Assembly: GCA_019637645.1 (NCBI GenBank)
Contig: JAHBVH010000140.1
Coordinates: forward strand, 1-8,213
Length of the DNA: 8,213 nucleotides
From: Caldilineaceae bacterium
GTDB lineage: Bacteria > Chloroflexota > Anaerolineae > Caldilineales > Caldilineaceae
Reading direction: 5' to 3'
Numbering within the stretch: position 1 is the stretch's first letter; every line of letters begins with the position of its first letter. Shown here piece after piece: positions 1 to 7,708 of the stretch. Below the pieces are notes generated by a model, which saw only the letters and a list, made by a program, of their open reading frames with translations, did no database searches and was not told the origin of the DNA. A program made the translations under genes and the position numbers.

Positions 1-79
1 CCATTCTCCCATTAGCTTTGGCGCGATGATGATGCGTCTGGCGATAGTGCTGATCGAGCGAGTGGCGAATACTGAATAC

Positions 80-295
80 TCAGGGCGTGGTGCTGGCCTT
101 GTTCAACAAGATGACTGGGGTTGTCGATTCATGGACTGGGGCATCGGTTGGGACGGCGGGGGCCGTTGAAGAAGCGATCCGGGGGCCTTCAAAAGCGGTT
201 TCAGTAACAGTTGACCGATAATCCTGAGAGACGAGGGCAAAAAGGATCAAAATAAGAACAGAAGCGATAATCGATAAGAAAAGTGACCGGGACAT
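80..295 (-). CDS. Small single-span membrane or secreted protein, unknown function
   Basis: The frame gives 71 residues. It opens with a short polar start (MSRS) and a hydrophobic stretch at about residues 5-23 (LFLSIIASVLILILFALVS), which reads as a signal-anchor or uncleaved signal peptide. No lipobox cysteine is visible. The rest is a short Ser/Thr/Pro/Ala-rich tail, likely extracytoplasmic and disordered. I chose the ATG at 295 because GAGG lies 6 nt upstream, and because the frame continues further upstream only as low-complexity, non-protein-like sequence. It lies 186 bp downstream of the glycosyltransferase on the same strand, behind a weak terminator-like hairpin, so it may be a separate unit. 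I do not recognise a family. The call rests on the ribosome binding site and the membrane segment; a spurious ORF remains possible. Confidence 0.45.
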   Translation of the reverse strand: MSRSLFLSIIASVLILILFALVSQDYRSTVTETAFEGPRIASSTAPAVPTDAPVHESTTPVILLNKASTTP

Positions 296-420
296 GCCGC
301 GCCTCGTGCAAATGATTGATGCTGTTGGATGGTGTTGATAAAATAAAAGTTCAATACAAACACCAGTATAGGCTTCACCTCCAAAGAAAAGTTGGACGCA
401 ACTAAGTCTGAATTCGGACC

Positions 421-447
421 AAAACCAGACACCCCCAGCCAGGGTGT
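421..447 (-). terminator. Weak terminator-like hairpin after the glycosyltransferase gene
   Basis: Read on the minus strand, ACACCC and GGGTGT form a 6-bp GC-rich stem around a 7-nt loop. TTTT follows after a 4-nt gap. It lies 35 bp beyond the glycosyltransferase stop codon. The stem is short and the T-run is displaced, so it is at best a weak intrinsic terminator. Confidence 0.3.
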
Positions 448-481
448 AAGGTGTAAGCAAGAGGCGCGATGGGCGAAAACG

Positions 482-2506
482 CTACTGGATTTCGACTGCC
501 CCACAAGTCGCTTTGGCTTCGCGTGGCTGGCCACTGCCATCCATCAGGCCAATCAAAACAGGGTATATCCGCGCGGGCGTTACCGGGTTGAGGTTGATGT
601 CGATTTCGTCACGGATGATTGCGCCGACACTCCAAGTGCTTGTGGGCCAACGCCGCAACGACTCATTCTCGCGATAGAGGCGTACACCCCAAGCGCCTTC
701 GGGACCAACCACCTCTGCCGTGGCAATATAGTTGTCGGTGAGCGCTTCACGCGCGCGCCACCAAAGGCGAAGATGGACCCAACCACTAGGCGGATGCATC
801 TGATCATCTTGGGCAGCTACTCTTGGCGTTAGCACTTCACAGGCAACTAATTCTAGGCCAGGAGCCAATTCGGTTGCTGGATACAGCGCGTTGGTACTCA
901 GGCGCGGCAACTCGGTAAAGCGGCTTTGTAGGGCAAAGCCACTCAATTTGATGCCACTGGGGTAGAGTTCGGTGACCAGTGGAAAACGGTTTTGGAGCCA
1001 GCCTTCAACCAGATGATCTTCGTCCACCCCCTCCAAGTGGCTTTGGGTGAGCCAGAGGGTCGCCGCCCCACTCTGGACAATCCCTTCCAACGGCGGCGCG
1101 ATGACGCTTTCGGCCTGATCCGGCGTAATTTGACCACCATAGGGGAAATAGAGGGGGAGTGCTTCAAAGGCATAGGCTTGGCGTAAATACCATTCAAGCG
1201 AAAGACGCGTATAGTCTACATGGGCGACCACCGTATCGGGCAACCCGGGGCTGGCGGCATGGTAGGCCGTAATATAGTCACTGGCGGCCCGCCAATTTTC
1301 GCGATACATCGCCGGTGACCAAAGCCGCGGCAAGGCTGCGGCCAGCAGCACAATCACCACGAGGCTACTCCCTATGCCAAGCCATGACCAACGTGCGCCT
1401 ACTTGGACGATGCCCCGCGCCAGTGCCCAAAGCACAAAGGGCGCGACAAAGATAAAGTAGCGATCTTCGGCAAAGACGGAATTGCTACGGCTGAGCAACA
1501 GGTTGCCAATGAGCAAGGGCAGGCCAATCCAGAGCCAGAGAAAGAGGCGGGCTGGCGGGGCCGGCGGCTGGGCGGCTGGGCGCCGCGTGACGAGCAGCCC
1601 GGTGATGATGAAAATAGCGAATAGAGCCAGCGCGCCAGCCACGAAAACGGGTGACCAATCAACCCGCCAAAGGGTGAAGATGCGTAAGAGCCGCCAGAGC
1701 GTTGTTCCGCCATTGGCAAAAGCCTGGCCTGGGTCACCTTCGCTGCCGTTGACCAGCCAGGCATTGATTGCCAGGGGCAAGAAGAGCGCGCCGGTGAGGC
1801 CAAGCGCAAGAACTCCACTCCAGAAGCGCTGCCAGCGATCAGAGCGGGGCGCGAGAAAGGGCAGCGCCAACAACGTGAGGCCAGCCGCGGGCATGAGAAA
1901 GGCACTAAAGAGGTAGCTATAGAGCGCGGCGGTGAAGGCGATGATCATCCCTAGCCACCAACCCAGCGCGCGCCGCCAAGAGGGGCTCTCCCACGCGCCC
2001 CAAAGACAATAGGCACCCCAGACCAAGCCCGTGGTGGCGGGCTGAAACATGCGCAATTCTTGGCTATACCAGACCAATACCGGCATCTGGGCCAGGGCTA
2101 CCAGCAATCCCGTCAATAGCCCGGTCGTTGCCCCACTCAGTCGCTGCGCTAGGCGCATGATGCCCCAAACGGTTGCCGTGCCGAATAAGCTGCCTAGGAG
2201 CCGTAGGGCGCCATCGTGATTGGCAAGCCCCACCCAACCGAGGAGCTCGCGCCAATAGTGGAGGGCAAGAAAGTAGATCGGTGGGTGTTTTTCTTCGAGC
2301 AAGGGGAAGGTCTTCTGCCAGATAAAGCTCGGATCGGACCGCGCCCATTGCAAGCTAACGGCTTCGTCAAACCAGATGCTGTGATAAGTCAATTGCCAGG
2401 CGCGGAGAAGCAAGGCCAGGCACAATACCGCTAGCGCTGCCGCGGGCAGCAAGCGTACACGCGTCGGTCGCTGCGACGCGTGGTGTAGACGGAGCCGCTT
2501 GAACAT
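482..2506 (-). CDS. GT-C membrane glycosyltransferase, family 39 (PMT_2)-like
   Basis: Predicted integral membrane transferase that moves a sugar from a polyprenyl-phosphate donor onto an acceptor on the outer face of the membrane. The acceptor cannot be read from the sequence. From the ATG at 2506 it has 674 residues. The first membrane span is about 17-36. It is followed by the external-loop acidic motif typical of GT-C enzymes (SIWFDEAVS, D47 E48) and a conserved-looking HPP at 74-76. Roughly ten further hydrophobic spans run to about residue 400. The last ~270 residues are soluble. They end in a beta-rich domain (LRLWWRA, then WPTSTWSVG and IIRDEIDI) that I associate with Chloroflexota GT39 proteins. 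The same frame extends to a TTG at 2524, but neither start has a clear Shine-Dalgarno sequence. It follows murA by 46-64 bp and could be co-transcribed with it. Confidence 0.85.
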   Translation of the reverse strand: MFKRLRLHHASQRPTRVRLLPAAALAVLCLALLLRAWQLTYHSIWFDEAVSLQWARSDPSFIWQKTFPLLEEKHPPIYFLALHYWRELLGWVGLANHDGALRLLGSLFGTATVWGIMRLAQRLSGATTGLLTGLLVALAQMPVLVWYSQELRMFQPATTGLVWGAYCLWGAWESPSWRRALGWWLGMIIAFTAALYSYLFSAFLMPAAGLTLLALPFLAPRSDRWQRFWSGVLALGLTGALFLPLAINAWLVNGSEGDPGQAFANGGTTLWRLLRIFTLWRVDWSPVFVAGALALFAIFIITGLLVTRRPAAQPPAPPARLFLWLWIGLPLLIGNLLLSRSNSVFAEDRYFIFVAPFVLWALARGIVQVGARWSWLGIGSSLVVIVLLAAALPRLWSPAMYRENWRAASDYITAYHAASPGLPDTVVAHVDYTRLSLEWYLRQAYAFEALPLYFPYGGQITPDQAESVIAPPLEGIVQSGAATLWLTQSHLEGVDEDHLVEGWLQNRFPLVTELYPSGIKLSGFALQSRFTELPRLSTNALYPATELAPGLELVACEVLTPRVAAQDDQMHPPSGWVHLRLWWRAREALTDNYIATAEVVGPEGAWGVRLYRENESLRRWPTSTWSVGAIIRDEIDINLNPVTPARIYPVLIGLMDGSGQPREAKATCGAVEIQ

Positions 2507-2570
2507 GCTGATACAATCTATCAATCGTGAGTAGGCGCAATGCCTAGCGTGATTCTACCGAATCGCAAGA

Positions 2571-3884
2571 TTATCCTTCACGCCGCTCAATGTGGGCACC
2601 TAGTTGGCGTAACTTGGCGTCAATTGCCTCATAGCCACGGTCGATCTGGCGCACATTGCCGATGGTCGTGACGCCATTGGCGGCGAGGGCGGCTAATACC
2701 AAAGCCATCCCGGCGCGGATATCCGGGCTGCTGACCTGTTGGCCCACCAAACGGCTCGGACCAACCACGACGGCGCGATGGGGATCGCACAGGATGATCT
2801 GCGCGCCCATGGCGGTTAATTTATCGACAAAATAGAGGCGGCTTTCAAACATCTTCTCATGGATCAGTACCGTGCCTCTTGCTTGGGTCGCTGTAACCAC
2901 GGCAATACTCATAATGTCGGGGGGAAAGTGGGGCCAAGGCCCATCGTCAATTTTCGGTACGGCACCGCCAAAGTCAGCCTTGATACAGAGTTCCTGATTG
3001 TCTTCGATGACAAGGGTATATTGCTCGTCCGGGGCAGCTTGCGGGGTCTCTTCTAAACGCATGCGCACGCCGAGGCGCTGTTCAAAGACCATACGGACCA
3101 TGCGCAGATGTCCAGGGATAACGCCCTGAATGCGCAATTCGCCTGGGGTGATGGCCCCAAGGCCAATATAGCTGCCCACTTCGACAAAATCGGGGCTGAC
3201 GGCAAAGTCCGCTCCTTTGAGGCTATCCTGACCATGAATCACCAGTGTGTTGGTGCCAATCCCTTCGATTGGGCAACCCATGGCTACTAGCAGCCGGCAG
3301 ACATCTTGGACATGGGGCTCGCTGGCCGCGTTGCGGAGGATGGTGGTGCCTTTGGCCAAGGCCGCGGCCATGATGCCATTTTCGGTGGCGGTGACGGATG
3401 CCTCATCGAGCAAAATATCTTGGCCTTGGAGGCGCTGGTCGGCGCGCAGCTCAAATTTGCCATTGTGAAAGAGCCGGGCCCCTAGCGCCTCGAAAACTTG
3501 AATATGGGTGTCAATGCGACGGCGGCCAATATCATCGCCACCCGCCGAAGAAAGCACGCCAAAATGGTGAAAACGACTGATCAGCGGTCCCATGGTGGTC
3601 AATGAGCCCCGAATTTGGCTAAAGAGTTTGGAGTCAGGCGTCGTGCTGTCCACATCGCGCGCGCAGAGGGTGATGCTGTGGCCCTTTTGCTCAATGGTAA
3701 CGCCCAAGCCACCCAAGAGTTGCAACATGGTTTGGACATCGCCAATTTGTGGAACATTATGTAACGTCACCGGTTCATCGGTTAATAAGCAAGCGGATAA
3801 AAGGGGGAGCGCAGCATTCTTATTGCCAATGGGCTTGATCGTACCATGGATGCGATGACCACCCTCAATCACAAATGAAGTCAT
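2571..3884 (-). CDS. murA: UDP-N-acetylglucosamine 1-carboxyvinyltransferase (MurA)
   Basis: Cytoplasmic enzyme that transfers enolpyruvate from phosphoenolpyruvate to UDP-GlcNAc, the first committed step of peptidoglycan synthesis. It has 437 residues, slightly longer than the usual ~420, with the EPSP-synthase-like fold throughout. Visible landmarks are K22-N23 in [12 protein letters not shown]92 in IRGS, the catalytic loop GGDDIGRRR at 115-123, the aspartate in FPPDIMS, DIRAG near the C-terminus, and [12 protein letters not shown], which holds the equivalent of E. coli R397. The oddity is in the catalytic loop: the residue matching E. coli C115 is D117 (GAT codon, 3534-3536), as in Mycobacterium tuberculosis MurA, a change known to give fosfomycin insensitivity. 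The ATG at 3884 is preceded by GAGGG (3893-3897) with 8 nt spacing. It is divergent from gyrB and may lead an operon with the downstream glycosyltransferase. A MurA-like paralogue with another role is less likely. Confidence 0.92.
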   Translation of the reverse strand: MTSFVIEGGHRIHGTIKPIGNKNAALPLLSACLLTDEPVTLHNVPQIGDVQTMLQLLGGLGVTIEQKGHSITLCARDVDSTTPDSKLFSQIRGSLTTMGPLISRFHHFGVLSSAGGDDIGRRRIDTHIQVFEALGARLFHNGKFELRADQRLQGQDILLDEASVTATENGIMAAALAKGTTILRNAASEPHVQDVCRLLVAMGCPIEGIGTNTLVIHGQDSLKGADFAVSPDFVEVGSYIGLGAITPGELRIQGVIPGHLRMVRMVFEQRLGVRMRLEETPQAAPDEQYTLVIEDNQELCIKADFGGAVPKIDDGPWPHFPPDIMSIAVVTATQARGTVLIHEKMFESRLYFVDKLTAMGAQIILCDPHRAVVVGPSRLVGQQVSSPDIRAGMALVLAALAANGVTTIGNVRQIDRGYEAIDAKLRQLGAHIERREG

Positions 3885-3904
3885 GATAAATTCCCTCTAT
3901 AGAT

Positions 3905-3940
3905 ACATGCCCAGTCGAGCCATACTCGGTCGGGGCATGT
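3905..3940 (-). promoter_or_regulatory. Hairpin in the murA 5' leader
   Basis: ACATGCCC (3905-3912) and GGGCATGT (3933-3940) are perfect inverted repeats. An inner CGAG/CTCG stem (3916-3919, 3925-3928) caps a 5-nt loop, giving a two-tier hairpin. On the murA transcript it ends about 8 nt before the GAGGG ribosome binding site and lies downstream of both candidate murA promoters. It has no T-run in the murA direction, so it is not an obvious terminator. A translational control element or a protein-binding dyad are both possible. Confidence 0.45.
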
Positions 3941-3960
3941 TTGTCTTCTGCAAAAAGATC

Positions 3961-3989
3961 AGTGTAATGTTGGAGATTGGGCTTGCCAA
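3961..3989 (-). promoter_or_regulatory. Candidate proximal murA promoter
   Basis: On the minus strand, TTGGCA (3984-3989) is separated by 17 bp from TACACT (3961-3966). These match the sigma-70 -35 and -10 hexamers at 5/6 and 4/6 positions. Initiation would fall near 3954, giving a leader of about 70 nt that contains the hairpin at 3905-3940. Confidence 0.4.
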
Positions 3990-4050
3990 AGGGGGCTCCT
4001 GCTGGGTGGTGTGCGCATCTCTGCTTTGCTCCCCTACCATTGGCTCGCAC

Positions 4051-4074
4051 TGTGAGTCTCATTGTGAGTTTCAT
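4051..4074. repeat. Tandem 12-bp direct repeat
   Basis: TGTGAGTCTCAT is followed at once by TGTGAGTTTCAT, matching at 11 of 12 positions. The 12-bp period is close to one helical turn. The repeat lies about 60 bp upstream of the proximal murA promoter -35, so side-by-side binding of a regulator is possible. No known motif is recognised. Confidence 0.5.
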
Positions 4075-4108
4075 TGCGCGCCGACTGCTTGGTCGATATC
4101 ACCACCTG

Positions 4109-4139
4109 TATATCGCTAACGAAATTCCGATGCGATATA
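4109..4139. repeat. 8-bp perfect inverted repeat
   Basis: TATATCGC (4109-4116) and GCGATATA (4132-4139) are perfect inverted repeats with a 15-nt spacer. On a leftward transcript from the distal promoter they could form a hairpin. It would span the stop of a 14-codon ORF that starts at 4160. Confidence 0.45.
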
Positions 4140-4160
4140 GTTCCCGTGAACTGCCCCCAT
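4116..4160 (-). other. Possible 14-codon leader peptide ORF
   Basis: Reads ATG to TAG on the minus strand and encodes MGAVHGNYIASEFR. AGGAG lies upstream with 8 nt spacing, a better ribosome binding site than some of the large genes here have. It would sit on the long leader transcript from the promoter at 4320-4349, between the dyads 4177-4198 and 4109-4139. There is no amino-acid run that would suggest classic attenuation and no T-run after the hairpin. The call is weak. Confidence 0.15.
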
Positions 4161-4176
4161 CTTTATCGCTCCTGCG

Positions 4177-4198
4177 GCTAGTGAACTAGATCACTAGC
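4177..4198. repeat. Dyad with three evenly spaced CTAG sites
   Basis: GCTAGTGA (4177-4184) and TCACTAGC (4191-4198) are perfect 8-bp arms around ACTAGA. The flanks (GCG before, GCCGC after) extend the pairing if a 2-nt bulge is allowed. CTAG occurs three times at exact 8-bp steps (4178, 4186, 4194). It may be an operator or an RNA hairpin. In the leftward direction it lies just before the AGGAG of the 14-codon ORF. Confidence 0.5.
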
Positions 4199-4230
4199 GC
4201 CGCGCCGTTCCGTCAGTCATTCTGGGCAGC

Positions 4231-4275
4231 TCTTGTGCGTAGGAGCAGCCTATTGGTCTATTCTTGTGTAGGAGC
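4231..4275. repeat. Imperfect direct repeat pair
   Basis: TCTTGTGCGTAGGAGC (4231-4246) recurs as TCTTGTGTAGGAGC (4262-4275). The copies are identical except for a 2-nt deletion in the second, and they start 31 bp apart, about three helical turns. Function is unknown; paired binding sites or remnants of a local duplication are possible. Confidence 0.45.
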
Positions 4276-4319
4276 CCACCCTGTGCCGCCGTTGGGGAGA
4301 AAACAATCAATCGGCTTCG

Positions 4320-4349
4320 ATTGTACAGAGGGTAACACCATTTGGTCAA
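4320..4349 (-). promoter_or_regulatory. Candidate distal leftward promoter
   Basis: On the minus strand, TTGACC (4344-4349) and TACAAT (4320-4325) match the sigma-70 hexamers at 5/6 positions each, with 18 bp between them. Transcription would begin near 4313 and run towards murA through about 430 nt of structured, non-coding sequence. It is the best hexamer match on this strand in the gap. It may drive a long murA leader or a separate small RNA. Confidence 0.4.
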
Positions 4350-4370
4350 TCTTGGGGAGGGGCAAATGGA

Positions 4371-4384
4371 CGAACACGTGTTCG
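4371..4384. promoter_or_regulatory. LexA-like SOS box (perfect 14-bp palindrome)
   Basis: CGAACACGTGTTCG is a perfect palindrome and fits the Firmicutes/Actinobacteria LexA (DinR) consensus CGAAC-RNRY-GTTCG at every position. It ends 19 bp before the gyrB -35 hexamer and starts 21 bp after the -35 of the divergent leftward promoter, so it is centred between the two. That position suits a shared regulator. The core CACGTG could also be read by another factor. Confidence 0.5.
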
Positions 4385-4403
4385 GTTTCAGGGAATCATA
4401 AAA

Positions 4404-4432
4404 TTCACTTTTCTCTGCTTTTATGGTATACT
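4404..4432 (+). promoter_or_regulatory. Candidate gyrB promoter with extended -10
   Basis: TTCACT (4404-4409), a 17-bp spacer, then TATACT (4427-4432). The -10 is preceded by TGG, an extended -10 element. Initiation would be near 4439, giving a gyrB leader of about 178 nt. The leader contains the AT-rich hairpin at 4561-4593. Confidence 0.5.
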
Positions 4433-4560
4433 TTGAACGATATTCATGAACGTAAGAACCGTCAAGGAAAACCTGCTACTGACGGCGTCACGGTGTGCTT
4501 GCTTGAAAACCGAGTGCTTGGAAACGGACGCGGCCGATTGTGGCGTACGAGACGTAAAAG

Positions 4561-6563
<2,003 letters not shown>

Positions 6564-6612
6564 CCTGCTCTCTGCCGACGCTGAGCCTGCTTGGCGCAAA
6601 TGATGACGAAAG

Positions 6613-6645
6613 ATACGGGTACGCCAAACGTACCCGTATTTTATT
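6613..6645 (+). terminator. Intrinsic terminator after gyrB
   Basis: ATACGGGTACG (6613-6623) and CGTACCCGTAT (6629-6639) form a perfect 11-bp stem with loop CCAAA, followed by TTTTATT. It lies 49 bp after the gyrB stop and only 8 bp (7 nt between) before the permease start codon. It therefore isolates the permease from gyrB read-through or acts inside the permease leader. Confidence 0.85.
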
Positions 6646-6652
6646 AGGGCTG

Positions 6653-7513
6653 ATGATACGCAAATTCAGGAAGTTCCCCGGGGTTTCAACCAAACCATCC
6701 CCGGCTCTGCTGGGGCCAACATGGCTGCGGGCGCGCGGGTATCGCTGGGCGGGGTTACCCCTGCTAGCGCTGCCGCTATTGCTCTTTTTGCTGTTGCCCC
6801 TCTTGGCGCTCCTGTTGCGGATCGATTTCGCCCTATTCCCCAGCAACCTTCAAAGTGCCCAAGTCCGTCAAGCGATCCAACTGAGTTTGCTGACTACCGC
6901 GCTGAGCACGGGCTTGACCCTGCTCTTGGGCACGCCGCTTGCCTATCTCTTGGCGCGCTATCGCTTTCGGGGACGGGCTGTGGTCGATACGCTGTTGGAA
7001 CTGCCCATGGTCTTGCCTCCCTCCGTCGCGGGCATTGCCTTGTTGCTCACCTTTGGTCGCCGTGGTTTGCTGGGCGCGTATCTGGCCGACTTCGGCGTGA
7101 GCTTGGCCTTTACCCAAGCCGCGGTCGTCTTGGCCCAACTTTTTGTCGCCGCTCCTTTTTACGTAAAGGCCGCGATGGCGGGTTTTGCTAATGTTGATCA
7201 AGAGCTGGAGCAGGCGGCGGCCCTGGATGGCGCAACGGGATGGGGCGTTTGGCGCTATATTACGCTGCCGCTGGCTTGGTCGGCGCTCTTTGGTGGCGCG
7301 GTGATGACTTGGGCACGCGCCTTGGGGGAATTTGGCGCAACGATCATCTTTGCGGGCAATTTCCCGGGCCGTACGCAAACCATGCCACTGGCCATCTATA
7401 TTGGCTTTGAACTTGATCTAACGGTCGCCCTGACCCTAGCCGTGATCTTATTGTTCATCTCCTTCGGTGTCCTATTGGTGGTCAAGGGTCTGTTGCACCA
7501 ACGGATTCGGTAA
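6653..7513 (+). CDS. modB: ABC transporter permease, molybdate (ModB) type
   Basis: Membrane subunit of an ABC importer for an oxyanion, most likely molybdate, possibly tungstate or sulfate. It has 286 residues. After a basic N-terminus of about 30 residues come a long hydrophobic span (33-56) and five further spans. LPMVLPPSVAGIALLL at 117-132 is typical of the CysT/ModB group. The cytoplasmic EAA loop that docks the ATPase is at about 186-208 (EQAAALDGATGWGVWRYITLP). EFGATIIFAGNFPGRTQT at 226-243 is the strongest ModB-like signature. The ATG at 6653 has AGGG 3-4 nt upstream, a short spacing. No binding protein (modA) or ATPase (modC) is in the window on either side, so the permease is an orphan here. 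No promoter is clear between gyrB and this gene, and no terminator is seen after it. Confidence 0.82.
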   Translation: MIRKFRKFPGVSTKPSPALLGPTWLRARGYRWAGLPLLALPLLLFLLLPLLALLLRIDFALFPSNLQSAQVRQAIQLSLLTTALSTGLTLLLGTPLAYLLARYRFRGRAVVDTLLELPMVLPPSVAGIALLLTFGRRGLLGAYLADFGVSLAFTQAAVVLAQLFVAAPFYVKAAMAGFANVDQELEQAAALDGATGWGVWRYITLPLAWSALFGGAVMTWARALGEFGATIIFAGNFPGRTQTMPLAIYIGFELDLTVALTLAVILLFISFGVLLVVKGLLHQRIR

Positions 7514-7625
7514 TCTCCTCTAACGATTAGAAATAGCACAACGTTCTATATTGGTCTACCCTATAGCTTTTATCGACTATGGATTATACAGGATCAATGG
7601 TAGCACCTGATTTTGGGGCTAAGCC

Positions 7626-7656
7626 GCAGCTATTGTTTACAAGTTAGTAAAGCTGC
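7626..7656. repeat. 6-bp inverted repeat flanking a -35 element
   Basis: GCAGCT (7626-7631) and AGCTGC (7651-7656) flank the -35 hexamer of the promoter at 7636-7664, with the right arm ending 2 bp before the -10. Inside them is a smaller dyad, TTGTTTACAA. The placement would suit a repressor, but the arms are short and could arise by chance. Confidence 0.3.
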
Positions 7657-7664
7657 TGTATACT
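7636..7664 (+). promoter_or_regulatory. Promoter of the PLD-like gene
   Basis: TTTACA (7636-7641), a 17-bp spacer, then TATACT (7659-7664), 5/6 matches to both sigma-70 hexamers. Initiation would be near 7671, about 38 nt before the chosen ATG. The surrounding gap (7514-7708) is visibly AT-richer than the genes on either side. Confidence 0.55.
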
Positions 7665-7708
7665 ATTTCTACTATTATCTATGAACAACTCTGACAAAGC
7701 TACGTCTT

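Noticed and set aside
67..80. GAATACT tandem 7-mer next to the stop of the small membrane protein
   Set aside because: A 7-bp duplication could suggest a frameshift, but removing one copy leaves the same stop codon, so it does not explain a truncation.
2..172. Plus-strand frame open from the left edge
   Set aside because: It is about 56 codons with no recognisable motif and is antisense to the small membrane protein with a better ribosome binding site; too little is visible to call a partial gene.
392..832. 146-codon plus-strand frame over the end of the glycosyltransferase
   Set aside because: It is antisense to a well-supported gene and its start falls in the gap with no ribosome binding site or family likeness.
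2551..2564. GATTC-GGTA-GAATC inverted repeat between murA and the glycosyltransferase
   Set aside because: The stem is only 5 bp and no T-run follows on the minus strand, so it does not support a terminator.
3865..4074. 69-codon frame on the minus strand overlapping the murA start
   Set aside because: It overlaps the proximal promoter, the leader hairpin and the first murA codons in another frame, and shows no recognisable motif.
7519..7531. TCTAA-CGA-TTAGA inverted repeat just after the permease
   Set aside because: A 5-bp AT-rich stem without a T-run is too weak to call a terminator.
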